Shown here: piece by piece, positions 35,017 through 43,214 of the stretch | How positions within the stretch are numbered: position 1 is the stretch's first letter | Layout: each line of letters begins with the position of its first letter | Source: Janthinobacterium agaricidamnosum NBRC 102515 = DSM 9628 | Lineage (GTDB): Bacteria > Pseudomonadota > Gammaproteobacteria > Burkholderiales > Burkholderiaceae_D | Direction of reading: 5' to 3' | DNA length: 64,000 nt | Assembly: GCF_000723165.1 (NCBI RefSeq) | Contig: NZ_HG322949.1 | Location: 4,868,173-4,932,172 of the forward strand | Translations under genes and position numbers: made by a program | Notes under the pieces: generated by a model | The model's database searches: none | Told to the model about the DNA's origin: nothing | The model's input: the letters and a program-made list of their open reading frames with translations, nothing else

Positions 35017-35865
35017 TCAGCCGGCCCGCCCCAGCTCATCGCCCAGCTCCTTGCCGCGCCGCGCCGCCGCCTTGACCGCTTCGACGATTTCCTGCTTGAT
35101 GCCGCTGTTTTCCATGCTGCTCAACGCCGCATGGGTGGTGCCGCCCTTGGACGTGACGCGTTCGCGCAACAGCGACACCGGTTCGCTCGACTGGGCCGCC
35201 AGTTGCGACGCGCCGACAAAGGTGGCCAGCGCCAGTTGCCGGCCCTGTTCGGCGTTCAAGCCCAGTTCGGCCGCCGCCGCCTGCATCGCTTCGATGAAAT
35301 AAAACACATACGCCGGGCCGCTGCCGGACACCGCCGTCACCGGATCGATCAAGTCTTCGCTATCGAGCCAGACGGTGGCGCCGACCGCTTTCAAGATCGC
35401 ATCGGCGGCCTCTTTTTGCTCCACGCCGACGCCCGGGCTGGCCACCATGCCGGTAATGCCGAGTCCGATCAAGGCCGGCGTATTCGGCATGCAGCGCACG
35501 ATCGCGCCATAAGCGCCGAGCCAGCGCGACAGGTCGGCGGCGCGGATGCCGGCGGCGATCGACAACACCAGCGGCGCCTTGCCGGTTTGCGCGGCCTCCA
35601 GGTACGGCAACAATTGCGCCGCCACCTCGCGCATGCTTTGCGGCTTGACCGCCAGCACGATCACATCCATGCCGGACAAGACTGCGCTTGCAGCATGGGC
35701 GGTCGTGACGCCGAACTGGGTATGCAATTTGTCCAGCGCGTCGGGATGCGGGTCGATCACGTGGATAAGACGGCCCGGCGTCAGCTTGCCGGCCAGTCCG
35801 GCGATCAGTGCCGACGCCATATTGCCGCCGCCGACAAAGGCTATCTTCAATTCGGTGTTACTCAT
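35017..35865 (-). CDS. proC: Pyrroline-5-carboxylate reductase
   Basis: Last enzyme of proline biosynthesis, reducing pyrroline-5-carboxylate with NAD(P)H. The 282-residue protein has the Rossmann start IAFVGGGNMASALIAGL and the family signature DPVTAVSGSGPAYVFYFIEAM, ending RERVTSKGGTTHAALSSME. The start MSNTELK has a GGAG site. It follows the YggS gene on the same strand with a 49-base gap, the common yggS-proC pairing. Confidence 0.96.
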   Translation of the reverse strand: MSNTELKIAFVGGGNMASALIAGLAGKLTPGRLIHVIDPHPDALDKLHTQFGVTTAHAASAVLSGMDVIVLAVKPQSMREVAAQLLPYLEAAQTGKAPLVLSIAAGIRAADLSRWLGAYGAIVRCMPNTPALIGLGITGMVASPGVGVEQKEAADAILKAVGATVWLDSEDLIDPVTAVSGSGPAYVFYFIEAMQAAAAELGLNAEQGRQLALATFVGASQLAAQSSEPVSLLRERVTSKGGTTHAALSSMENSGIKQEIVEAVKAAARRGKELGDELGRAG

Positions 35866-35914
35866 GGACGCGCTCCGCAAAAGTGAATGAAATGGCTGAA
35901 GTCAGGTTGTATCA

Positions 35915-36616
35915 TCAGGCGTAATGGCGCGCGCCAAAGATCGCGCTGCCGACCCGCACCATGGTGGCGCCTTCGAGCACCGCCGCGCGCAGATCGGCCG
36001 ACATGCCCATCGACAAGGTATCGAGCGCCAGGCCATCGGCCTGTAAGTGTTGGTACAGCAGGCGCAACTGGCGAAACGCGATGCGCTGCGTGTCGAAGTC
36101 GTCGGCCGGTTCCGGAATCGCCATCAAGCCGCGCAAGCGCAGATTCGGCAAAGCGGCCACGTAATGCGCCAGTTGCGGCAAGTCGGCCGGCCTGACGCCA
36201 CTCTTGCTGGCCTCGCCGCTGATGTTCACTTGCAAACAAATATTGAGTGGCATCATGCCTTCGGGCCGCTGTTCCGATAAACGCTGGGCGATTTTTTCGC
36301 GTTCCACCGTATGCACCCAGTCGAAATGCCCGGCGATCGGACGGGTCTTGTTGCTCTGGATCGGACCGATGAAATGCCATTCCAGATTTGCCTGCGGCAA
36401 GGCCTGGACCACGGCCGCGATCTTGTCGAGCGCTTCTTGCAGATAGTTTTCGCCAAAGGCCCGCTGGCCGGCGCCGGCCGCCGCGATCACCGCGTCGGCG
36501 CCGAACGTCTTGGACACCGCCAGCAGGGAAACAGCCTCGGGGGGCCGGCCGGCCTCTTGCGCGGCGGATAGAATACTGTGATGGACTGCTTGCAAGTTGT
36601 GGTCGATTGTGGACAT
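35915..36616 (-). CDS. PLP homeostasis protein (YggS/PROSC family)
   Basis: A 233-residue PLP-binding protein without known catalytic activity that buffers cellular pyridoxal phosphate. Visible marks are LLAVSKTFGADAV (PLP lysine), FGENYLQEA, EWHFIGPIQSNKTR, LSMGMSADLRAAVLEGATMVRVGSAIFG. The start is uncertain: ATGATTATG gives 36622 or 36616; the latter (MSTIDHN) is used. Paired with proC and divergent from pilT, a typical arrangement in proteobacteria. Confidence 0.93.
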   Translation of the reverse strand: MSTIDHNLQAVHHSILSAAQEAGRPPEAVSLLAVSKTFGADAVIAAAGAGQRAFGENYLQEALDKIAAVVQALPQANLEWHFIGPIQSNKTRPIAGHFDWVHTVEREKIAQRLSEQRPEGMMPLNICLQVNISGEASKSGVRPADLPQLAHYVAALPNLRLRGLMAIPEPADDFDTQRIAFRQLRLLYQHLQADGLALDTLSMGMSADLRAAVLEGATMVRVGSAIFGARHYA

Positions 36617-36732
36617 AATCATTTTGCAGGGTAATGTAAAGCAACACCGGTGAGCTTCCCCGGGACTTGCGCCCTGAAACGGCGGCGTCCTGCTGGCAGG
36701 CGCCGCCAATATTGCAGGCACAGGGATTATAA

Positions 36733-37776
36733 ATGGACATCTCCGAACTACTCGCATTCTCCGTCAAGAATAAAGCTTCCGACTTGCATCTGTCCGCCGG
36801 CCTGCCGCCGATGATACGGGTGCATGGCGACGTGCGTCGCATCAATTTGCCGGCGATGGACCACAAGGAAGTCCACGGCATGATTTATGACATCATGAAC
36901 GATGGCCAGCGCAAGGCGTATGAAGAAGTACTGGAAGTCGACTTTTCGTTCGAAATTCCCGGCCTGGCGCGCTTCCGCGTCAATGCCTTCAACCAGGAGC
37001 GCGGCGCCTCGGCCGTGCTGCGCACGATTCCGTCGAAGATCATGAGCCTGGAAGACTTGAATTGCCCGCGCATCTTCGCCGACCTGGCGCTGAAACCGCG
37101 CGGCCTGGTGCTGGTGACCGGCCCTACCGGTTCCGGCAAGTCGACCACGCTGGCGGCGATGGTGAACCACGTCAATGAAAACGAATACGGCCACATCCTG
37201 ACCATCGAAGACCCGATCGAGTTTGTGCACGACTCCAAAAAATGCCTGATCAACCAGCGCGAAGTCGGTCCGCACACTTTGTCGTTCAACAATGCGCTGC
37301 GCTCCGCCTTGCGCGAAGACCCGGACGTGATCCTGGTCGGCGAATTGCGCGACCTGGAAACCATCCGCCTGGCGCTGTCGGCCGCCGAAACCGGCCACCT
37401 GGTGTTCGGCACGCTGCATACCTCGTCCGCCGCCAAGACCATCGACCGTATCGTCGACGTGTTTCCGGCCGATGAAAAGGAAATGGTGCGCGCGATGTTG
37501 TCTGAATCGCTGCAAGCGGTGATTTCGCAAACCCTGCTGAAAACCAAGGATGGCAGCGGCCGCGTCGCCGCGCATGAAATCATGGTCGCCACGCCGGCCA
37601 TCCGCAACCTGATCCGCGAAGCCAAGATCGCCCAGATGTATTCGGCGATCCAGACCGGCAGCAATGTCGGCATGCAGACGCTGGACCAGACCCTGACCGA
37701 CCTGGTGCGCCGCAACGTGATTTCGGCCGCCGCCGCGCGTGCCGCCGCCAAGACGCCCGATAACTTTCCCGGCTGA
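36733..37776 (+). CDS. pilT: Type IV pilus retraction ATPase PilT
   Basis: Hexameric cytoplasmic ATPase that depolymerises type IV pili for twitching motility and DNA uptake. The 347-residue protein has a PAS-like N-terminal domain (DLHLSAGLPPMIRVHGDVRRI), Walker A GPTGSGKST, an Asp box TIEDPIEFVH, His box TLHTSSAAKTIDRI and the retraction-specific PAIRNLIREAKIAQ. All residues for activity look intact. pilU follows after 42 bases. Confidence 0.97.
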   Translation: MDISELLAFSVKNKASDLHLSAGLPPMIRVHGDVRRINLPAMDHKEVHGMIYDIMNDGQRKAYEEVLEVDFSFEIPGLARFRVNAFNQERGASAVLRTIPSKIMSLEDLNCPRIFADLALKPRGLVLVTGPTGSGKSTTLAAMVNHVNENEYGHILTIEDPIEFVHDSKKCLINQREVGPHTLSFNNALRSALREDPDVILVGELRDLETIRLALSAAETGHLVFGTLHTSSAAKTIDRIVDVFPADEKEMVRAMLSESLQAVISQTLLKTKDGSGRVAAHEIMVATPAIRNLIREAKIAQMYSAIQTGSNVGMQTLDQTLTDLVRRNVISAAAARAAAKTPDNFPG

Positions 37777-37818
37777 GAGCACGACCTCGCCATTTAGCCG
37801 GCTCAACAAGGAATAACG

Positions 37819-38955
37819 ATGGAACGGGACCAGGCTTCAAAACTCATGTCGGACTTGCTGCGGCTGATGGTCAGCAAGAACGGCTCCGACCTGTTCATCA
37901 CCGCAGGCTTTCCGCCGGCCATCAAGATCGACGGCAAGCTGACGCCGGTGTCGCCGCAAGTCCTGAGCGCGGCCCACACGGTCGACCTGGCGCGCTCGAT
38001 CATGAACGACAAGCAAATCGCGTCGTTCGAACTGAGCAAGGAAGCCAATTTCGCGCTCAGCCCGCCAGACCTGGGCCGCTTCCGCGTGTCGGCCTTCGTG
38101 CAGATGGGTTGTGTCGGCATGGTCTTGCGCACGATCAATACCGCGATCCCGAAACTGGAAGACCTCGGCTTGCCGACCGTGCTGCAAGACGTGGTGATGA
38201 GCAAGCGCGGCCTGGTGATCATGGTCGGCGCCACCGGTTCCGGCAAATCGACGACGCTGGCGGCGATGGTCGGCTACCGCAATGAAAACAGTTACGGCCA
38301 CATCATCACCATCGAAGATCCGGTCGAATACGTGCATCCGCACAAAAATTGCATCGTCACGCAACGTGAAGTAGGCGTCGATACCGACGATTGGGAAATC
38401 GCGTTGAAAAACACGCTGCGCCAGGCGCCGGACGTGATCCAGATCGGCGAAATCCGCGACCGCGAAACGATGGACCACGCCATCTCGTTCGCCGAAACCG
38501 GCCACCTGTGCCTGGCCACGCTGCACGCCAACAGCGCCAACCAGGCACTGGACCGTATCGTCAACTTTTTCCCCGAAGAGCGGCGCCAGCAATTGCTGAT
38601 GGATTTGTCGCTGAACTTGCGCGGCATGATCTCGCAGCGCCTGGTGCCGAAGAAGGAAACCAAGGGGCGCTGCGTGGCGATGGAAATCATGTTAAATTCA
38701 CCATTGATATCGGACTTGATCTTCAAGGGCAATGTGCATGAAATCAAGGAAATCATGAAAAAGTCGCGCGAACTGGGCATGCAAACGTTCGACCAGGCGC
38801 TGTTCGACTTGTTCGAAGCCGATCAAATCAGTTACGAAGATGCCTTGCGCAACGCCGATTCCGTCAACGACTTGCGCCTGTCCATCAAATTGCATGGCAA
38901 GGCAGCGCACACCCGCGATCTGTCTGCCGGAACCGAACATTTAGGATTAATCTGA
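37819..38955 (+). CDS. pilU: Type IV pilus retraction ATPase PilU
   Basis: PilT paralogue that assists retraction. The 378-residue protein has Walker A GATGSGKST, TIEDPVEYVHPHKNCIVTQREVG, TLHANSANQALDRIVNFFPEE and a C-terminal extension beyond the PilT fold (KLHGKAAHTRDLSAGTEHLGLI), the usual difference from PilT. Its stop overlaps the start of the glutathione peroxidase gene (TGATG). Confidence 0.96.
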   Translation: MERDQASKLMSDLLRLMVSKNGSDLFITAGFPPAIKIDGKLTPVSPQVLSAAHTVDLARSIMNDKQIASFELSKEANFALSPPDLGRFRVSAFVQMGCVGMVLRTINTAIPKLEDLGLPTVLQDVVMSKRGLVIMVGATGSGKSTTLAAMVGYRNENSYGHIITIEDPVEYVHPHKNCIVTQREVGVDTDDWEIALKNTLRQAPDVIQIGEIRDRETMDHAISFAETGHLCLATLHANSANQALDRIVNFFPEERRQQLLMDLSLNLRGMISQRLVPKKETKGRCVAMEIMLNSPLISDLIFKGNVHEIKEIMKKSRELGMQTFDQALFDLFEADQISYEDALRNADSVNDLRLSIKLHGKAAHTRDLSAGTEHLGLI

Positions 38956-39446
38956 TGACTACACCGTCGATCTACGATTTTTCAGCCGATAGCCTGGCCG
39001 GCAAGCCGGTCAGCTTGAGCCAGTACCAGGGCCAGGTTTTACTGATCGTCAATACCGCCAGCAAATGCGGTTTTACGCCGCAATACCAGGGCCTGGAACA
39101 GGTTTACCGGCAATTCAAGGATAAGGGCGTCACCGTGCTGGGATTTCCATGCAACCAGTTCGGTTCGCAAGAGCCGGGCACGGCCGATGAAATCGGCGCG
39201 TTTTGCGAAAAGAACTTCGGCGTCACTTTTCCGCTGTTCGCCAAGGTCGACGTCAATGGCAATCACACCCACCCGCTGTTCGCGGCGCTGAAGAAGCAGG
39301 CGCCGGGTTTGCTCGGCACCGAGGTAATCAAATGGAATTTCACTAAATTCCTGATCCGCAAGGATGGCAGCGTCTACCAGCGCTACGCGCCGGCTACCGC
39401 ACCGGCCGACCTGGTCAGCGATATCGAAAAGCTTTTGGCAGAGTAG
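38955..39446 (+). CDS. Glutathione peroxidase (BtuE-like, Cys type)
   Basis: A 163-residue thiol peroxidase with the GPx fold: NTASKCGFTPQYQGLEQVY with the catalytic Cys38 (cysteine, not selenocysteine), LGFPCNQFGSQEPG, and WNFTKFLIRKDG supplying the Gln/Trp/Asn of the active site. Bacterial members usually use thioredoxin. The ATG overlaps the pilU stop by one base, so it is translationally coupled to the pilus ATPases, an unexpected neighbour. Confidence 0.93.
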   Translation: MTTPSIYDFSADSLAGKPVSLSQYQGQVLLIVNTASKCGFTPQYQGLEQVYRQFKDKGVTVLGFPCNQFGSQEPGTADEIGAFCEKNFGVTFPLFAKVDVNGNHTHPLFAALKKQAPGLLGTEVIKWNFTKFLIRKDGSVYQRYAPATAPADLVSDIEKLLAE

Positions 39447-39616
39447 TTAGCATCCTCGAACAAGCCGGGGCATGATGAATCGCCTCGGCCTTGCGTTTTC
39501 TACATAAAGTTGTATAAATCTCAAATTATTATTGAAAGCGCTTCCAACCGGCATTCCTCCAAGCTTTTTTCGGTGATAATGTTCATGGATTCATTTTGCG
39601 GACACCGATCAGAGCG

Positions 39617-41737
39617 ATGCCATTCCTTGGGAAGATATTATCGTCATGGATGCGGATGGGTATTTATTCCCGTCTGTTCATTCCCATTTCCCTCCTTATC
39701 CTCGTTGTTTCAGCCATCCGCTACGACCTGTTGATCAAGAATGAAACCGACAACGCCGATACGCGTTATCAGTCGGAGGCGCGGGAATTGGGAAAGTATG
39801 TGGCCGGCACTTTATTGCCGCTGGCCGCTAGCTGGAATGAAGATGCGCTGCAACACACCCTGGCCGGTGTCTTGCCCCTTAATAAAGACCTTGCCGCGAT
39901 TGCCTGGGATAGCCCGGCCGGCCATCTCGAAGTCCATGCCGAACCTGTCGATGCAGCAGATTATCCGTCGTGGTTCCGCCGCGTGAGCGGCTTGCACGAC
40001 ATCGATGAAAGTTTCCCGATTGCCCTCAATAGCGGGGCCAACGCCAAGCTGTCGCTGCATTACGTACCGGTACTGCCGCTGAACCGGATCTGGACCGTGG
40101 TGGTCAAACAAGCCGCCATCACCCTGATCAATGTGTTCCTGATCTATCTGATCCTGGGCATGATCCTGGCGGCCAACCGCAAGATGCTGAAACGCCTGGC
40201 GCAAGCGAGCGACCGTTTCCAGCATGGCGACCATAGCGTGCGCCTGGAGGTCGGTGGCACGCTGGAAGCGCGCGCGATGGCGACGACCTTCAACAATATG
40301 GCGGGCAACGTCGAAAACCTGGTCATGTCGCTGCAGTCGAGCCAGAAAAACCTGGCCGATCAACTGGCGCAAACCGTGGCGATGCAAAGTGCGTTGCAAC
40401 AAATGTCATGGCAAAACTATCATGACGTCTTGACCGGCTTGCCGAACCGGGCCGCGCTGGCGGCGCGTTTTGAGCAGGAACTGTTCATGGCACGCGAACG
40501 CCGGCGCCTGCTGGCGGTGTGCCTGATCGACCTGGATCATTTTCAGCATATCAATGACCGCCACGGCGCCGAATCCGGCGACGATATCCTCAAGCAAGTG
40601 GCAATGCGCTTGCACGCCTTTGGCAAGCAAAGCCATTATGCGGCGCGGCTGGGCGGCGACGAATTTGTCGTCTTGCTGTCAGGCATGACGAATATGGCGG
40701 AAGTTGAACACACCATCGCCTTATTGCTGGAAGAACTATCCAAACCCTACCAATCCGATATGCAGCAGCTGGGCATGACCGCCAGCGCCGGCATCGCGGT
40801 CTACACCGGCAAGGAAATGAGTACCGAAACCCTGCTGCGCCACGCCGACCATGCGGTCTACCAGGCCAAATTGACCGGGCGCAATAAGTATCACTTTTTC
40901 GACGCCAATCTCGATGAAGAAGTGCGCACCCACCACAATCAGCGCACCGAAATTCGCAAAGCCTTGCTGGCCGGCGAATTCCGCCTGTATTACCAGCCCA
41001 AGGTGAATATGCGCAGCGGCGCCGTGGTCGGCATGGAAGCCTTGCTGCGCTGGCAACATCCGCAACACGGCGTGCTGGGGCCGCTGTCATTCCTGCCGAT
41101 GGTCGAGCAAACCGACCTGATCATCGACATCGGCGAATGGGTGCTGCGCCAGGCTTTGTGGCAAATGCAGCGCTGGAGCGCGGCCGGCTGCCATTGGGTG
41201 GTCAGCGTCAATATCGCGGCGCGGCATTTCCAGCAGCCGGATTTTGTGTCGCGCTTGAAAACCATCCTGGCCGAGTTTCCCGGCGTGCGCGCCAGCATGC
41301 TGGAACTGGAAATCCTCGAATCGTCGGCGCTGCACGACATCGAGCAAGTGCGCCACATCATGACCGCTTGCCAGGCTTTCGGCATCACCTTTGCGCTGGA
41401 CGATTTCGGCACCGGTTATTCATCGATGTCTTACCTGAAACGCTTGCCGGCCAACATCTTAAAAATCGACCAGAGTTTCGTGCGCAATATGCTCAACGAC
41501 AAGGAAGACTTGCACCTGGTCAGCGCCGTGATCGGCCTCGCCAAATCGTTCAGGCTGGCCGTGATCGCCGAAGGCGTCGAAACCACCGAACACGGCGCCA
41601 AGCTGATGCAACTGGGCTGCGACCTGGCCCAAGGCTACGGCATCGCCCGGCCGATGCCGGCCGATACAGTGCTGTCATGGGCCAACGCTTTTGTCCCGGC
41701 GCCGGAATGGCAAACGCCACTGCTGAGCGAAATTTAA
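39617..41737 (+). CDS. Membrane GGDEF-EAL cyclic-di-GMP protein
   Basis: A dual-domain c-di-GMP enzyme of 706 residues. Two membrane helices (about 22-40 and 166-188) flank a periplasmic sensor of about 125 residues, then HAMP-like linker, GGDEF domain (LGGDEFVVLL at about 345, intact) and EAL domain (MEALLRW at about 474, with VNIAARHF, LDDFGTGYSS, LKIDQSF, AEGVETTE all present). No RxxD inhibitory site precedes GGDEF. Both activities look possible. The start is uncertain: ATG at 39617 or 39650, TTG at 39596. The end overlaps the convergent OTU-protein gene by four bases. Confidence 0.9.
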   Translation: MPFLGKILSSWMRMGIYSRLFIPISLLILVVSAIRYDLLIKNETDNADTRYQSEARELGKYVAGTLLPLAASWNEDALQHTLAGVLPLNKDLAAIAWDSPAGHLEVHAEPVDAADYPSWFRRVSGLHDIDESFPIALNSGANAKLSLHYVPVLPLNRIWTVVVKQAAITLINVFLIYLILGMILAANRKMLKRLAQASDRFQHGDHSVRLEVGGTLEARAMATTFNNMAGNVENLVMSLQSSQKNLADQLAQTVAMQSALQQMSWQNYHDVLTGLPNRAALAARFEQELFMARERRRLLAVCLIDLDHFQHINDRHGAESGDDILKQVAMRLHAFGKQSHYAARLGGDEFVVLLSGMTNMAEVEHTIALLLEELSKPYQSDMQQLGMTASAGIAVYTGKEMSTETLLRHADHAVYQAKLTGRNKYHFFDANLDEEVRTHHNQRTEIRKALLAGEFRLYYQPKVNMRSGAVVGMEALLRWQHPQHGVLGPLSFLPMVEQTDLIIDIGEWVLRQALWQMQRWSAAGCHWVVSVNIAARHFQQPDFVSRLKTILAEFPGVRASMLELEILESSALHDIEQVRHIMTACQAFGITFALDDFGTGYSSMSYLKRLPANILKIDQSFVRNMLNDKEDLHLVSAVIGLAKSFRLAVIAEGVETTEHGAKLMQLGCDLAQGYGIARPMPADTVLSWANAFVPAPEWQTPLLSEI

Positions 41738-43044
41738 ACGGCTGGCCGGACGCTCAGCACCTGTTCCCAATGTTTGTTGTTCAGATACAAGGTCCGGTCC
41801 GATTGCGGCAATTCCGACTTGCCCTGCATGTCGACCATGCTTGCCTTACCATCTTTACCGTAAGAGATCACGTCGACACGGTCGCCGTTACGGCTCAGCA
41901 CGGTGGCGCTCTTGTTTTCCAGCCTGCACCATTGGCCCAGCTCTTCGCTGCCGGCGAACACGCCGGGAATCTTTTGCATCGCGGCCAGCGCCACATGGTC
42001 CAGCGGCACCTTGGTACTGTTCAGCAAACGGTCAACCTCGGCCCGGTTGGCGACGGGATCCGAGAAAAACGTGCGGCTGTCCTGCAAGGCATCGCGGATA
42101 TCGGCGGAGTAATCGGCAGTGCTATTCGGCAAGACTTGTCCGGCCACCCGCTCCCGCAGATGCGTCACTTCGGCAAGATTCAAATTCTTGCCGCTCAAGG
42201 CATGGAACAGGCAATTGCCATCCGCATGGCATTCCCGCGTGTCGATCACGAACGGCCCGGCTCGTTGCTCCTTTTTGACGATGCCGGGCGCCGCGCCCAG
42301 CGCTGCGGCGGGGCTGGAACCTGCGCCATCGAGGAAGCCGACGAATTGCTGCATGTCCGCCGAGAGCCGCTTGGGCTGGGTGAATTGCCATATATCGGCG
42401 ACAAATTCCCGGTGCGCGGGATCGTTCTGGTCGATGCCGTACTCCTGATACAGCGGCGCCAACTGCGCGTCAGTCGGCCCGGCGGCATGCACCGCGGAAT
42501 GCGGAATGTCGGCATGCGATGGCGCAAGCGCCTCTGGTTTTACCGGCTCCTGTGGCGGCGGCAGCGGCTTGGGCTGCGCCTGGCGCCACATGTCGATGGC
42601 AAATTCACGCTCCGCGGCATTGGTTGGCAACATATCCAGCTTCAGGCAAAACTCTTGCAGCTCAAACTCGGTCGGCTCGCTGGCAGCGGTCCGCTGCGCC
42701 GGGGGCGGTGGAGGCGGCGCACTTGCTTGCGCAGCATCCCACATCTCCCGCAAGCCACGGAGTTCCTGGCCGGTCATCTTTTTCATGTCCAGATCCAGAT
42801 CGCCGCAAAAATTCTGCAATTGCGCAAGCGTAGGCCCCTTGGACAGCGCTGGCTTGGGCGGCACCGTATCTTTTGCCATGTTCAACAAATGCCGGCGCCG
42901 CACGCCTTCCCCCCTGACGGTTCTAACGCGCTCCTGCCTGGCCAGCGTCGTCGGCGGCGCGGGGGTATAAGCGGCGCCAGCGCTATACTCTGGCGCCGTA
43001 TGGATGGCAGGGACAGGCAAAGGCCGGGTAAGGACAGGGCTCAT
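41734..43044 (-). CDS. OTU-type cysteine protease with three N-terminal repeats (candidate effector)
   Basis: A 436-residue protein. The C-terminal third contains the OTU deubiquitinase signature: RECHADGNCLFHAL with Asp275 and catalytic Cys278, and near the end TLYLNNKHWEQVL with the putative catalytic His425 followed by an aromatic residue. The middle carries three related units starting at about residues 70, 123 and 189 (PT..x.L..f...l...xx..xREF..d.W...QPK). The N-terminus is Pro/Ala/Thr-rich without a Sec signal; an internal Met56 could be the true start. OTU enzymes cleave ubiquitin chains, which bacteria lack, so an exported effector or a domestic non-ubiquitin protease is inferred. 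A weak hrp-box-like motif lies upstream. Confidence 0.78.
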   Translation of the reverse strand: MSPVLTRPLPVPAIHTAPEYSAGAAYTPAPPTTLARQERVRTVRGEGVRRRHLLNMAKDTVPPKPALSKGPTLAQLQNFCGDLDLDMKKMTGQELRGLREMWDAAQASAPPPPPPAQRTAASEPTEFELQEFCLKLDMLPTNAAEREFAIDMWRQAQPKPLPPPQEPVKPEALAPSHADIPHSAVHAAGPTDAQLAPLYQEYGIDQNDPAHREFVADIWQFTQPKRLSADMQQFVGFLDGAGSSPAAALGAAPGIVKKEQRAGPFVIDTRECHADGNCLFHALSGKNLNLAEVTHLRERVAGQVLPNSTADYSADIRDALQDSRTFFSDPVANRAEVDRLLNSTKVPLDHVALAAMQKIPGVFAGSEELGQWCRLENKSATVLSRNGDRVDVISYGKDGKASMVDMQGKSELPQSDRTLYLNNKHWEQVLSVRPAV

Positions 43045-43133
43045 GGTGGGTTCCGAAATGTCACGATCATGTTATGGAGAGGAACGACAGTGCTTCAGAT
43101 CGTGAAGGCAAGCAGTCGATCCGTCTGTCACCA

Positions 43134-43162
43134 TGAGTAACCGGCCGCGCAGCCAGGGTTCC
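43134..43162 (-). promoter_or_regulatory. Weak hrp-box-like motif upstream of the OTU gene
   Basis: On the minus strand: GGAACC (perfect -35 element), 16 bases, TTACTCA, against CCACNNA. The last five bases ACTCA are the same as in the copy-2 motif at 5081-5087. It ends about 90 bases before the OTU start. One element is perfect and the other half-matching, so chance is possible. Confidence 0.3.
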
Positions 43163-43214
43163 ATGGCGGGCGGCGGGGTTCTCTCAGCGCCACCAGCGGA
43201 ATAAAAGACGACAA

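Noticed and set aside
43047..43052. Second GGAACC on the minus strand immediately before the OTU start as an hrp box
   Set aside because: It lies at the start codon itself and no CCAC-like element follows at 15-16 bases.
41137..43140. Open frame of 667 codons on the plus strand across the EAL and OTU genes
   Set aside because: It overlaps two genes with clear catalytic motifs and shows no domain of its own.
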